NCBI GenBank assembly: GCA_022072085.1
Contig: JAJVII010000005.1
Location: 1 to 64,000 of the forward strand
Direction: 5' to 3'
Source: Phycisphaerae bacterium
GTDB taxonomy: Bacteria > Planctomycetota > Phycisphaerae > JAJVII01
DNA: 64,000 bases
In this document: positions 28,140 to 38,000 of the stretch, one piece after another
How positions within the stretch are numbered: the stretch's first letter is position 1
Layout of the letters: each line of letters starts with the position of its first letter
Translations under genes and position numbers: made by a program
Notes under the pieces: model-generated
Told to the model about the DNA's origin: nothing
Seen by the model: the letters and a program-made list of their open reading frames with translations, nothing else
The model's database searches: none

Positions 28140-30908
28140 TTGAGCGGCAGATACACCACCGATCATCCGGTCCGCGAACCCCTGGGTCATGCGGACGCGG
28201 GGCAGCAGGCCGCGCCCTGCGACCCGTTCGAGGCGCTGGCTGACCTGGGCGATGCCGGCGTCATCCGCACGGACGCCGACGGCAACTGCACGTACGTCAA
28301 CCAGCGATGGTGCCAGATCGCCGGGCTTCAGCCGCACCAGGCCATGGGCCGCGGCTGGCTGGACGCCGTCGACATCGAAGACCGCGAGCGCATCACCCGG
28401 GAGTGGATGATCACGGCCGACACGCAACAGCCGTTCACCATGACCTGCCGCCTGCGGACAGCCGAAAAGATGACCGTCTGGCTGCTCGGCCGCGTCGCCC
28501 CCCTGCGGGACGCGGAAGGCCGGATCACCGGCTACCTCGGCGTCATCACGGACATCTCCGCGCGCAAGCGGGCGGAGAAGGCGTTGCGGATCACCGGCCA
28601 GCGCTATCGCGCCGCCATCGAAGGCCAGAGCGAACTGGTCTGCCGCATCACGCCCGGATTGAAGGTGGCGTTCGCCAACGAGGCCTTCCAGCGCCTTCTC
28701 CGTAGCCAGCGTCGGCAGTTGATCGGCAAGTCGATCCTCGACTTCGTTCCGCGGGAGGACCGCAAGTTCTTCCGGGCGCGCCTCGCGGTGCTTCTGCCCG
28801 AGAACCCCTCGCAGCTCGTCGAGCATCGCATGCTGCTTCCCAGCGGGCAGGCCGCCTGGATCGAATGGACCCAGCGCGCCATTTTCGATATGGGCGGGCA
28901 TCTCGCGGAATACCACTGCGTCGGGCGCGACGTCTCCCAGCGCAAGGCCGTCGAGCAGGACCTCCAGCGGCGTGAGCAGCAGTATCGCGATCTGCTGGAG
29001 AGCACGAACTTCCTGATCACCCAGGTCGATCGCGACGGCCGGTTCATTTACGTCAACGCAGCCGCCAGAAGCGTGTTCGGCCTGGAACCCCGGGACATGA
29101 TCGGCCAAAGCGCGTTTGACTTCGTACACCCCGACGACCGCGAGCAGACGCGGCGGGAATTCGAGAGCTGGATTCGCGATCGGCGCAGCCATCTGACCTT
29201 CGAGAACCGGCAGATCGGAACCGACGGCCGCACGCTGCACATGGCCTGGTCGATCAGCGCGCACTTCGGGCCTGACGGCCAGTTGACGTTTATCAACTCG
29301 GTCGCCCATGACATCACCGTGCGAAAGCAGGCCGAGGAGAAACTGAGGGCCAGCGAAGTCCGCTACCGCCTGCTGGCCCAGAACGTCAGCGACGTGATCT
29401 GGACGCTGGACCTGCACCAGCGGCTGACTTACGTGAGCCCGTCGGTGAAGCGTCTGCTCGGATACACGCCCGAGGAAGCGATAGCCGGCGGCCTGAACGA
29501 GGCACTCGGACCGGCGTCGATCCGCGTCGCCCGGGCGATCGCGGAGGAGGAACTGGCCGCCGAACGCGACGGCGTCGTCGACCCCATGCGGTCGCGGACC
29601 ATGGACGTCGAACTGCGCCGCCTGGACGGGACGAAGGTCTGGACGGAAACGCGGGCCAGTCTGTTGCGCGACGGCCGCGGACGGCCGCTCGGCTTTGTCG
29701 GCATCACGCGCGATATCAGCGACCGCAAGGAAATCGAGGCCCAACTCCGCCAGGCGCAGAAGATGGAGGCCATCGGCCAGCTCGCCGGCGGCGTGGCCCA
29801 CGACTTCCGCAACCAGCTCACGGTCATCCGCGGCTGGGGCGAACTGCTCGCCCGTCGCAAGCTGGTAGCCGGCGTCGGAGAGCAGTACCTCAACGACGTC
29901 CTCAAGGCCGTCGACCGGGCCGCGTCGCTCACCGAGCAGTTGCTGGCGTTCAGCCGCAAGCAGATCCTGCACCCGGAGGTGACGGACCTCAATCGGCTGG
30001 TTGACGAGACGGTCCGCTCCCTGCGTCAGATCATCGCCGAAAACGTTCAGCTCCGCGCCGACCTGTCCGACGGGCTCAAGAGCGTGATGGTCGACCCCGG
30101 CCAGTTCCAGCAGGCCCTGATCAACCTGGCCGTCAACGCCCGCGACGCGATGCCCGAGGGCGGCGAGCTGACGATCTCGACCGCCGACGTCACCCTCGAC
30201 CAGGCCTTCCTCCGCCACAACGTCGGGGCGTCGATGGGTCCGCACATCCGGATCACCGTGCGTGACACGGGCGTGGGCATGAACGAGGAAGTTCTCAAGC
30301 GCATCTTCGAGCCGTTCTACACCACCAAGGCTCCGGGCCAGGGAACCGGACTGGGCCTGCCGATGGTCTACGGCTTCGTCCGCCAGAGCGGCGGGTACAT
30401 CGCCGTGGACAGCACGCCCGGACGCGGCACGAGCGTGAACATCTACCTGCCGCGGGTCGCCTGCGCGCTGGAGGCCGAGCCGGCTCCGGCCTCGTCGGCC
30501 CCCCTGCCCGCCGGCAGCGAGACGATCCTGGTCGTCGAGGACGAGGAGCCCATCCGCCACGTCATGGTGCAGATGCTGACCGAGTGCGGATACACGGTGC
30601 TGGCCGCCGCCAACGCCCGCGAAGCCAAGCCCCTGGGCGAGCACTACGAGGGCGACATCGACCTGCTGCTGACCGACGTGATCATGCCCGGCGTCAACGG
30701 TGTGAAACTGGCCGAGCAGCTCCGCGCCGCCCGGCCGAGCATGAAGGTCCTGTTCGTTTCCGGCTACGCCGACCAGGCCCTGTCCGAGAAGGGCCTGGAT
30801 GGCCGATTCGCCGAGCTGCTGGTCAAGCCGTTCAGTTCCGACGCCCTGGTCAGGGCCGTCCGCCGCCTCCTCGAACAGCCCCCCGCCCCGCCGGCCCAGG
30901 ATGCCTGA
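28140..30908 (+). CDS. Hybrid sensor histidine kinase with four PAS domains
   Basis: 922 residues from a TTG at 28140, which has CAGGAG 8 nt upstream; an ATG at 28110 lacks a ribosome-binding site. There is no membrane segment, so it is a cytoplasmic sensor. Four PAS/PAC units (about 25-140, 150-265, 275-390, 400-530) lead to a HisKA domain with 'GQLAGGVAHDFRNQLTVIRGW' (the usual second Asn of the H-box is Arg), an ATPase domain ('NLAVNARDAMPEGGELTI', 'VRDTGVGMNEEV', 'GTGLGLPMVYGFV') and a C-terminal receiver ('VVEDEEPIR', Asp in LLTDVIMPG, Lys in LLVKPFSS). The signal is unknown. Partner regulators may be the HTH-receiver, HD-GYP or stand-alone receiver proteins nearby. Confidence 0.92.
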   Translation: MSGRYTTDHPVREPLGHADAGQQAAPCDPFEALADLGDAGVIRTDADGNCTYVNQRWCQIAGLQPHQAMGRGWLDAVDIEDRERITREWMITADTQQPFTMTCRLRTAEKMTVWLLGRVAPLRDAEGRITGYLGVITDISARKRAEKALRITGQRYRAAIEGQSELVCRITPGLKVAFANEAFQRLLRSQRRQLIGKSILDFVPREDRKFFRARLAVLLPENPSQLVEHRMLLPSGQAAWIEWTQRAIFDMGGHLAEYHCVGRDVSQRKAVEQDLQRREQQYRDLLESTNFLITQVDRDGRFIYVNAAARSVFGLEPRDMIGQSAFDFVHPDDREQTRREFESWIRDRRSHLTFENRQIGTDGRTLHMAWSISAHFGPDGQLTFINSVAHDITVRKQAEEKLRASEVRYRLLAQNVSDVIWTLDLHQRLTYVSPSVKRLLGYTPEEAIAGGLNEALGPASIRVARAIAEEELAAERDGVVDPMRSRTMDVELRRLDGTKVWTETRASLLRDGRGRPLGFVGITRDISDRKEIEAQLRQAQKMEAIGQLAGGVAHDFRNQLTVIRGWGELLARRKLVAGVGEQYLNDVLKAVDRAASLTEQLLAFSRKQILHPEVTDLNRLVDETVRSLRQIIAENVQLRADLSDGLKSVMVDPGQFQQALINLAVNARDAMPEGGELTISTADVTLDQAFLRHNVGASMGPHIRITVRDTGVGMNEEVLKRIFEPFYTTKAPGQGTGLGLPMVYGFVRQSGGYIAVDSTPGRGTSVNIYLPRVACALEAEPAPASSAPLPAGSETILVVEDEEPIRHVMVQMLTECGYTVLAAANAREAKPLGEHYEGDIDLLLTDVIMPGVNGVKLAEQLRAARPSMKVLFVSGYADQALSEKGLDGRFAELLVKPFSSDALVRAVRRLLEQPPAPPAQDA

Positions 30909-30915
30909 AAAAGCA

Positions 30916-30955
30916 GGGGACAGGCTCCATTCCTATGGAAGATCGGCCTGTCCCC
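30916..30955. terminator. Compound hairpin between convergent genes
   Basis: GGGGACAGGC (30916-30925) pairs with GCCTGTCCCC (30946-30955), and inside the loop TCCAT pairs with ATGGA. It sits between the 3' ends of the kinase and the sigma factor gene. The 'GGGGACAGGC' palindrome resembles ends of small repeated elements seen in other genomes, so it may also be a relic of one. Confidence 0.6.
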
Positions 30956-30980
30956 GCTGTTCGATCGATCCGTGGACCGA

Positions 30981-31775
30981 CTACGCCGCGATGTCGCCGC
31001 CGGAGGTTCGGTCCAGCTTGCGGCGGAGGCGCTCCAGGATCGACGTGTGCATCTGGCTGACGCGCGACTCGGACAGATCCAGCGTCGCGCCGATCTCCTT
31101 CATCGTCATCTCTTCGTAGTAATACAGCAGCACAAGCAGCCGCTCGGCCCGCGTCAGCCCGCGCATGATCAGGCCGCGCAGCTCGCCCGAGACGGCCCCC
31201 TGCTCGGGGGCCTGGGCCGACGGGTCGGCCACCACGTCGCCCACGGCGATGTCGTCGTCCTCGGAGCCGCTCTCGATGCGCATCGAACTGAGCGACGCGA
31301 CGTGCATCGTCTGGGCGTCGCGCTTCAGCTTGCGGAACTCGCGCGGCGGAACGTTCAGCTCGGCCATCAGTTCGGCGTCGGTGGGCACGCGGCCGAGGCG
31401 GCCGCGCAGCTCGTCGGAGGCCTCGTTCCATCGCCGGGCGCGGTAGCGGACCAGGCGCGGCGCCCAGTCCATCGACCGCAGTTCGTCAATCATCGCGCCG
31501 CGGATCCGCGGACCGCAGTAGGTCTCGAACTTGAAGCCCATCCCCGGATCGAACGTCTCGATCGCCCGGATCAGCCCCATGGTCCCCGAGCTGACCAGGT
31601 CGTCCAGCTCGACCTCGTCGCTGAGCCCGCCGAACAACTGGCGGGCGTGATACCGCACGACAGGCAGGTAGTGCTCCAGGAGGCGATTGCGGCTGGCATG
31701 GTCCCGCCGGCGACCGAACTCTCCCCACAGTCGGTTCTCCTGGCACGTCATGCTGTCGATTCGCGTTGCCGACAT
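30981..31775 (-). CDS. FliA/WhiG-type RNA polymerase sigma factor
   Basis: 264 residues. The ATG at 31775 follows AAGGAG at 8 nt. Region 2 is 'NRLLEHYLPVVRYHARQLF...VELDDLVSSGTMGLIRAIETFDPGMGFKFETY', with 'RIRGAMIDELRSMDWAPR' as in the FliA/WhiG group. Region 3 has 'LGRVPTDAELMAELNVPP' and region 4 'LTRAERLLVLLYYYEEMTMKEIGATLDLSESRVSQMHTSIL'. Members control flagellar, sporulation or stress genes; no flagellar genes are in this window, so the regulon is unknown. A single receiver and a second sigma factor lie just upstream on the same strand. Confidence 0.93.
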   Translation of the reverse strand: MSATRIDSMTCQENRLWGEFGRRRDHASRNRLLEHYLPVVRYHARQLFGGLSDEVELDDLVSSGTMGLIRAIETFDPGMGFKFETYCGPRIRGAMIDELRSMDWAPRLVRYRARRWNEASDELRGRLGRVPTDAELMAELNVPPREFRKLKRDAQTMHVASLSSMRIESGSEDDDIAVGDVVADPSAQAPEQGAVSGELRGLIMRGLTRAERLLVLLYYYEEMTMKEIGATLDLSESRVSQMHTSILERLRRKLDRTSGGDIAA

Positions 31776-31851
31776 GCTGCGCACTCCTTGTGTTCCGTCC
31801 CCTGAGCGATTTGGTCGCCGGACGTCCCGGCGACGACCGTAACCCCCCGAG

Positions 31852-32265
31852 TCAGGCCGCCATCGTGGGCCCGCCGCAGTTGAGCAGCCCGGCGGCCGTG
31901 GCGCGAAGTTCGTCGAGCTTGAACGGTTTGAAGAGATGCGCCACCGGGTGATCCGTCAGGGCCTCGATGGTGCGATGGTCATAGCGATAGGCGGTCAGGA
32001 CGATCGTCCGCGTCAGCAGTTGGGGCTTGAACCGCTTGAGAAACTTGAGAATCTGCCAGCCGTCGGGGTTGGGAATGACCAGATCCAGGATCACCAGGTC
32101 GAACCGGTTGAAGTTCAACTGGACGATGCCTTCCCAGCCGCTGTTGGCGACCGACACCCGTGCGTCGAACTCGGCGAACAGTTCGGTCACCAGCGAGGTG
32201 ATCTCGGGCCAGTCGTCGATGATCAGGATCCGTCGCTGGCGGAGCGAGGCCGTGGCGGTTTCCAT
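31852..32265 (-). CDS. Stand-alone response regulator receiver
   Basis: 137 residues, a single CheY-like domain with 'RILIIDDWPE' acidic pair, phospho-acceptor Asp in 'FDLVILDLVIPNPDG', Thr in 'TIVLTAYR' and Lys in 'HLFKPFKLDEL'. No output domain, so it probably passes a signal by protein contact, for example to an anti-sigma or partner-switch system for the flanking sigma factors (inference). A good ribosome-binding site (GGGAGAACACGCC) precedes the ATG at 32265. Confidence 0.88.
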   Translation of the reverse strand: METATASLRQRRILIIDDWPEITSLVTELFAEFDARVSVANSGWEGIVQLNFNRFDLVILDLVIPNPDGWQILKFLKRFKPQLLTRTIVLTAYRYDHRTIEALTDHPVAHLFKPFKLDELRATAAGLLNCGGPTMAA

Positions 32266-32300
32266 GGCGTGTTCTCCCGACGCGGATTCAATTGTTCAGT

Positions 32301-32873
32301 TCAGTCCCACAGACGGGCTGCAAGATCGCGCAGCCTCGTGATCAGACGCCGACAATGTGTCTCAACCGAACGGGCTGGCCGCCCCAGAAGGCGGCCGATC
32401 TGGTCGAACCCCCTGCCCTGGACATAGTGCATCCTCAGAATCTGCCGGTCGCGCGGCGCCAGCCGCGACATCAAGCATTGCAGCAGGTCGCGTATCTCCG
32501 CCTTGCGCTGAGGCGGATCGCACCGGGCGTCGGCAATGTCCCCGGCCCTCTCGCCGGCCTCGTCCGGGCCGGGCAACCGCACGAAACGCGGCGTATTCCC
32601 CGCGTCTTCGCGGACGAGGACGCGTTCGCGCCGCATCTGGTCGATCGCCAGGAACAGGCCCTTGCTGCTTGCGTAGTCCGCGAAGGGGATCTCGTGGGAG
32701 GGCTGGTAGGCGACGGCCGCCATCGTCAGGCCCCAGAGCGAGTAGCTCTTGAGTTCCTCGGCTCCCAGCCAGGCGTAGCGCCGTTTGAGTCTGGTGGCGA
32801 TTTGCCCGGCCAGGTGAAGATCGGCTTCGGCCAGGCGCACTGCGGCAGAGTCGGCTTGGGGCTCGCGGGACAT
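32301..32873 (-). CDS. Sigma-70 family RNA polymerase sigma factor
   Basis: 190 residues. Region 2 reads 'LAGQIATRLKRRYAWLGAEELKSYSLWGLTMAAVAYQPSHEIPFADYASSKGLFLAIDQMR', similar to FliA-type region 2 but shorter. Region 4 is 'LAPRDRQILRMHYVQGRGFDQIGRLLGRPARSVETHCRRLI'. Region 3 is short or absent, so it is between FliA-type and ECF-type. The ATG is followed by 'SREPQADSAAVRLAEADL'. It may control the receiver gene 35 bp downstream. A sigma-70-like promoter is visible upstream (32987-33014). Confidence 0.85.
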   Translation of the reverse strand: MSREPQADSAAVRLAEADLHLAGQIATRLKRRYAWLGAEELKSYSLWGLTMAAVAYQPSHEIPFADYASSKGLFLAIDQMRRERVLVREDAGNTPRFVRLPGPDEAGERAGDIADARCDPPQRKAEIRDLLQCLMSRLAPRDRQILRMHYVQGRGFDQIGRLLGRPARSVETHCRRLITRLRDLAARLWD

Positions 32874-32986
32874 CGGGAGTCCGGAGGTTGCTCTGGGTGG
32901 CTCGAACTCGGCCCACTCCGTCGTTCCCCGGCCGAGCCACGAAACTACCAGCCTCCGTGCCGATGCGGGTGAACTGTGCTGCTATC

Positions 32987-33014
32987 ACTATAATCGGAGG
33001 GAGCAGTCATACAA
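32987..33014 (-). promoter_or_regulatory. Promoter of the 32301 sigma factor gene
   Basis: On the minus strand TTGTAT (33014-33009), a 16-bp spacer and TATAGT (32992-32987), in an AT-rich stretch about 115 bp before the ATG at 32873. The adjoining 33015-33221 shows no gene. Confidence 0.45.
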
Positions 33015-33221
33015 ACAACAAAATTCGCAAATTTACTAAATAGGACAGAACCAGCACCTGTTACTTCTTCGGGTGTGAGGATTCAAGGCTGTGGCCAGAA
33101 ATGCTTTGCGCGCGGAGCAGTTCATCATGTCACAGGATTCGCGGAGGAGGCATGTCTGTCGATGAACTCGCCTGGTCGCCCCTCAATGGGTGTAGATCAA
33201 AGTTGTAGCGGTCCTTGGCGT

Positions 33222-33479
33222 TCAGGCTGCCACCGCTCCGAAGTCCGGGCAGCTTCGCAGAGATTCCTGTCGGTGATCAATGGACTCCTGGACCAGGTGG
33301 CCAAAGAGACGCCAGAGAATCTTCTGACCTTCCTGCCGCACCTCGGATTCCAACCGTTCCAGCGCCGGTGCGTCCTGCACCTGTCCGATTTGGCCCGCCA
33401 GGGCCTTGACCCACGCGGTGAACTGCGCGACGATTTGACCCAACTCCCCGCCTACGGCCTCCATGCCACAAGCATCCAT
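33222..33479 (-). pseudogene. Short helical frame, possible transposase N-terminal remnant
   Basis: An 85-residue frame with GAGGAGATACC before its ATG: 'MDACGMEAVGGELGQIVAQF', then 'ALERLESEVRQEGQKILWRL', and 'LVQESIDHRQESLR'. The composition and the acidic/helical 'ExxVRxEGxxI' pattern resemble the N-termini of some ISKra4-like transposases and related planctomycete proteins, where a cysteine-rich region would follow. Here the frame stops just after 'CPDFGAVAA'. It may be a 5' remnant or a small real gene. No partner is visible. Confidence 0.35.
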
Positions 33480-33480
33480 C

Positions 33481-33531
33481 GTGGTATCTCCTCATACAGA
33501 GGGACTTGAACACACCCCTCGGAGATACCAC
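33481..33531. repeat. 11-bp perfect inverted repeat over a ribosome-binding site
   Basis: GTGGTATCTCC (33481-33491) and GGAGATACCAC (33521-33531) are exact reverse complements separated by 29 bp. The left arm, read on the minus strand, contains the GGAG ribosome-binding site of the frame at 33479, so the hairpin could block its translation. Alternatively it is the end of a decayed mobile element. Confidence 0.55.
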
Positions 33532-33572
33532 TCCGCCTACCCCCGATGCTACTGATTTGCCCCGTCCCCCGA

Positions 33573-34781
33573 TCACTTGGATCGCCAGGCTTCCGCAAAA
33601 GCGTTCGCGGTCTGGGCGGCCGCAGCCCTGAGTTGGCCCGGCGTCAGAGTACCCGTCTCCACATAGCGGGACCAGGCCTCGGCCGCCAGCCGAACGGCGT
33701 CTTGGGTCGGCTCGAACTCCGCGAGCGGCTTGACCGTCGTCCAGAAGTAGTCTTGCCCGCAGATGGAGACCCCCGGCGTGAGCATTTCGATTTCCTGCCC
33801 ATAGGGAGATCCCGGCGTCACGGCGTAACGAGGCTGCATCGCCACGGCCTCATCAGACACCGTGGTCTTGGCCATGATGACGTATTGCCAGGGCTGGGCG
33901 GGGATGTCAGGGTACAACCCGGATGGATCAAAAGGCACCCAGCGACCGTCCTCGTGGAACTCCACGATGCGGTGCATTTCCTGGGGCATCGGGACCACGG
34001 CGATCACCGCCATGGAGCGGCACGCGAGACCCCGGGAACGGAAAAGGGCGGCGGCCAGATTGGCGTTGCCAGTGCAAACGCCACTGTCGCCGCTGCGGAG
34101 GATTTCCACGGCGTCAAAGGAGCGGGGCTGCTCCTTCTTGGTCGAGGCGGCGACGTGTCGCTGGATGTTGACGGCAAACTCGGCCGCCTGCCCACTGGCG
34201 GGCCAGAGTTTGGCCGCCAGCGTGGCGACGGCGTCCGCGTCCGCCTGGGCGCAGGGGCTCGCGGCGCGATAGGGCTCGGCGGGCGTCGGGTTCGGCGTGG
34301 CACTCCGGGACGCCAGCAGCACGACCGAAGACCACGCAATCCTGGCTTCATGGTCGCCGCCCTTCAGTCGCACGTTCACGACTACGTTACCATTCGGGGT
34401 TTGGCGGAGGCGAAACTCCTGCACGGCCTCCGAGGGCGTGCTCTTGAGGAATAGGCAGATGGGTACTTGGGCGTCGGCCAACTGCGGAATCGGCAGCAGA
34501 ACCTCAACGGGCTTGGCCGATGAGACCTTGAGGTGGGTCCCTCCCAAGGCGGCGGAGAGCCCGCTGCGCGTCGTCCTCCGCGCGGTTGCTGACGCGATGG
34601 TCTTCTCCAACTCGGCCTGAAGACCGGGGTCCACAACCGCCGTGACCACAACCCCCGGCGAAAGAACCGGCCGAGGAATCGGAGATGAGGCGAATCCCCA
34701 GAAAACACCGACCAACGCGCCCGCCACCCCGAGGCAGACCCCAAGCGACGCGAGACCGTAGATCAGGACCTTGCTCTTCAT
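33573..34781 (-). CDS. Transglutaminase-like domain protein, membrane anchored
   Basis: 402 residues. The ATG at 34781 follows GGGGAGG and opens an N-terminal membrane segment ('VLIYGLASLGVCLGVAGALVGVFWGFA', residues 5-31). The C-terminal half has the cysteine-protease-like triad order of the transglutaminase-like family: Cys in 'GDSGVCTGNANLAAALFRSRGLACR', His in 'MPQEMHRIVEFHEDGRW' and Asp in 'VPFDPSGLYPD'. The first ~170 extracytoplasmic residues are unrecognised. Such proteins often act as proteases or peptide-bond enzymes in the envelope. No operon partner overlaps it. Confidence 0.72.
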   Translation of the reverse strand: MKSKVLIYGLASLGVCLGVAGALVGVFWGFASSPIPRPVLSPGVVVTAVVDPGLQAELEKTIASATARRTTRSGLSAALGGTHLKVSSAKPVEVLLPIPQLADAQVPICLFLKSTPSEAVQEFRLRQTPNGNVVVNVRLKGGDHEARIAWSSVVLLASRSATPNPTPAEPYRAASPCAQADADAVATLAAKLWPASGQAAEFAVNIQRHVAASTKKEQPRSFDAVEILRSGDSGVCTGNANLAAALFRSRGLACRSMAVIAVVPMPQEMHRIVEFHEDGRWVPFDPSGLYPDIPAQPWQYVIMAKTTVSDEAVAMQPRYAVTPGSPYGQEIEMLTPGVSICGQDYFWTTVKPLAEFEPTQDAVRLAAEAWSRYVETGTLTPGQLRAAAAQTANAFAEAWRSK

Positions 34782-34913
34782 ACGCTTGACCTCCCCAATC
34801 TGGCGGACGACCATAGGACGGAACGTCGATGATCGACGGGTGCCATCGGTCGATGTGTTTGCGCCAGATAACGTAAGCAATTGTCCCCCGCCAGAAGCGT
34901 CCTGTAAATGCTC

Positions 34914-34995
34914 TGGAGCGCCCCGAGATCTGAACCGACGGCCGTGAGCCACCTTTGCACCGCGTTCGGGCCGCTACAACTCTGAGCTACACTCC
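34914..34995 (-). other. Degenerate tRNA-like sequence
   Basis: On the minus strand GGAGTGT pairs with GCGCTCC as a 7-bp acceptor-like stem (one G-T at the inner end), followed by TAGCTCAGAGTTGTAG, close to the D-arm consensus TAGCTCAGTTGGTAG, and later GGTTCAGATC, close to a T-loop. The D-stem 3' side and T-stem do not pair properly and the anticodon region is too long (82 nt in all). It is probably a decayed tRNA, useful as a past integration site marker. Confidence 0.35.
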
Positions 34996-35053
34996 CCTCA
35001 ATGGTGGGTCGACGGGATGGCAATCGTTCGGAAACAGGCCGCCATCGGCCGGG

Positions 35054-38000
35054 TCAGTCGCCCTGCCGGTCGAACTGGATGTCGCCATCCTGATCGGAAA
35101 TGTGAAGCGTCAGCGTGTTTCCGCTTCGCTTGAATGTGTAGACCCAGGCCCTGTCGTTCTCCGCCTTGCCCAGGATCTGATCGCCCTTCACCTGGAAGGT
35201 TCCCTGCACGGACATGACAAGCTGGTTGCCCTTGTAACTGTGCAGGGCGTAGTGGCCGTCGGCCGAGAGCTGAAGCCACAGTTGCCAGGCCGACCCGTCC
35301 GTCTCGGCGCCCTTGGCCATCCACAGCCCGTTGACGTCGGCGCCGGGCATCGCGGGCAGCGGCGGCGGAGGCAACGGCGGCAGGGGCGGCGGCGCCTGAT
35401 CGGTGCCGACATGCTGCGCCGGGGCGGGCTTACTGCTGGTCCTGGCGGCCTTCCTTGTCTTGATGATGGCCCGCACGACCTCCACCGGCAGCCCCTGCGT
35501 CTTCAGCAGCGCCACGATTTCGTCGTCGGTGTCGGCTTTCACCGACGGGTCGAGTTGGCTGTGCTCGACGAGGCTGCACGTCACGCCCAGCGGGTACTTC
35601 TCGCTGACGACGATCTTGATGTCGTCCACGGTGAGTTTGGGCGACTTGGCGTCCACCTTCGCAGCCAGCGCATCCAACCCCTCGGCGCCGCCCAACTCAC
35701 GGGCCCAGGCCAGGTGGGCCGACGCAACGGCATCTCGGCCGACCGTCGCCCACAGCCGGGCCAGGTCGACGTTCGCCTCGGCTGACCGGCTGCCGGTGGG
35801 GTAGTAGCTCAGGTAGTTGGAATACATCAGCGCCGCGAGATCCGGCTTGCCCACCTCGGTGGCGGCCTGGCCGAACTGCATGATCAGCCTCTCGTCCGGC
35901 GGCGTGTTCATCACGCCATAGCGGACGAAGCCCTTGTCGAAATACGGCAGGGCCTCGGCGTATCGCTTGACCGCGAACAGGCAGTTGCCGATCGTCCCCA
36001 GCACGACCGGGTTGTCCGGGAAGTCGTCCAGGACGCTCTTGTAGGCGGCGACGGCGGCGTCGGGATCCTTCTTCATCTCATAGTAGCGACCCGTGCCCAT
36101 GCGGGCGTCGAGGTTGGAGGGCATGATGACCGCCGCCTGCTCGTACTGCTTCTTGCCGGCCACCGGGTCGCCGGTGTCGAAGTAGATGTCGCCGGCCAGC
36201 ATGTACGGCTCCGGCGAGAGGTCGCCGACGACCTCCTTGGCCTTATCCAGGTGTTTGAGCGCCAGCCGGTAGTCCTTGCGGTCGTAGGCCACCTGGGCCC
36301 GGACGTACTGGCTCATCACGTCGCGCGGGTCGGCAGCGATCGCCCGGTCGGCGTACTTGGCCGCCTCGTCGAGTTCGCCGAAGCTGCGGTGCAGGTTGGC
36401 CAGCACCACCAGCGATTCCTGGTGCCTGGTGTTGCACTGAAGGGCCCGTTGGAGAATCCTGACGATGTTGTCCTTGTCCTCCTGGATCGCCTTGGGCTCC
36501 ATGTCCTTGACGTTCTTGGACAACTGCATGACCAGGCAGTTGGCCAACTGGCAGAAGGCGTCAGCCGAGTCCGGCTTCAGCCGCGTCGCCCGTACCGCCA
36601 GCCGCCGCGCGGTCGAGTGCGACCCGCAGTTGAGGTAGAGCCGCGACAGGCCGTAGCTGTCCAGGAAGTCCAGACGCCCGCCGTCCGGGGCGATGCCCAG
36701 CGTCGTCACCAGCGGCCATTCCTGGATGCACATCTCCACCGGCACGACGCCGAAGTAGTTCATCAGGTCGGTCGTCTGCTGGTTGGCGAACTTGTGCGGC
36801 TGCGGCAGCCAGGTGTTCAGGCCCACCACGCCGCCGGTGACCAGGCTGACGCAGGGCCCGCCGCTGTTGCCGTGCGTGATGGCCGCGTCGGTCAGGAACG
36901 AGACCAGCCGCCCGTCCGGCCCGCGGTTGAACCGCGTCACCACGCCGCGCGTGATGGTGATCGACACGCCCGGCATCAGGCTGCGGCTGGGGAACCCCAT
37001 CGTCACCACGCCGTCGCCGGCCTCGACGCAACTGATCGGCGTCAGCGGCATGGGCTCGTAGTCGCCCGCGTCGATCTTGAGCAGGGCGATGTCCACGCCG
37101 TGCTGCGACTCGGCGTAGGGGCTCAGCTCGAACCGATAGTCGACCAGCCTGGCGTACTCGCGATGCTTCTTGAGCGATTCGTCCCACTCCACGTAGAACG
37201 TCTTCTGCGGATGGCCGTGCTCCAGGTCATAGACCACGTGGCAGTTGGTCAGGATGTAGCCGTCGCGGCTGATGATGAAGCCGGTCCCCGTCCCCGCGCC
37301 GTCGGGCCCGTCGGCCACCACCGACACGACCGACGCCTTGTACCTCTTGACGATGTCACGGGCCTCCAGCGACCGCTCCAGCCGTGGCGGCAGCGGCTGG
37401 CCGAAGGAGGAGTCTGCAAGCACCTTTTCCATCACCGGGCGGACCTGGTCGTATCGGTCGGCCGGCGCCCGCCAGCTCACCAGGAAGATCGTCGATTCGC
37501 CGCGGGCGATGTAGGCGTCGATCCGGAAGTCACCGGGCGTCTCCTCCAGCGAGCCGCGATAGGCCCCCTTTGCGGCGCCGAGCTTGCCCAGCGTAGCTTT
37601 GGCAATCTCGCCGACCGGCTTGAGCCCGGGCTGGCTCACGCGGATCGCCGGCCCCAGCCGCTTGAGCAGGCTGATCGGATCCTGGCCCCACGCCGCCGAG
37701 GAATCGTCCAGCGGCAGCAGTTCCACCTGCATGGCCACCTGGAGCTTGTCGAAGTCGGTCTGGCCCACCTCGGGCGTCAGCACGCAGCTGACGTCGCTCT
37801 CGTGCAGCCGCCGCAGGAGTTGCCATTGGCGCGGGTAGTGCAACTCGAAGAACTTGCCTGTGTGCAGGTAGACGCCCGGCCGCGTTGGCGGCGTGATCTC
37901 GGTCACGTCGCCCTTGCGGTTGGTGACCGTCGGCGGGGCGATCCGCGCGTCCGGCGCGGTCGTCGGAGACATCAAGCCCGGCCCGGCTCGACTGCTGTCG

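Noticed and set aside
30981-31775. Flagellar sigma factor call (fliA) as a sign of a flagellar cluster
   Set aside because: No flagellar or chemotaxis structural gene lies in the window, and planctomycetes often use this sigma class for other regulons; no gene symbol is given.
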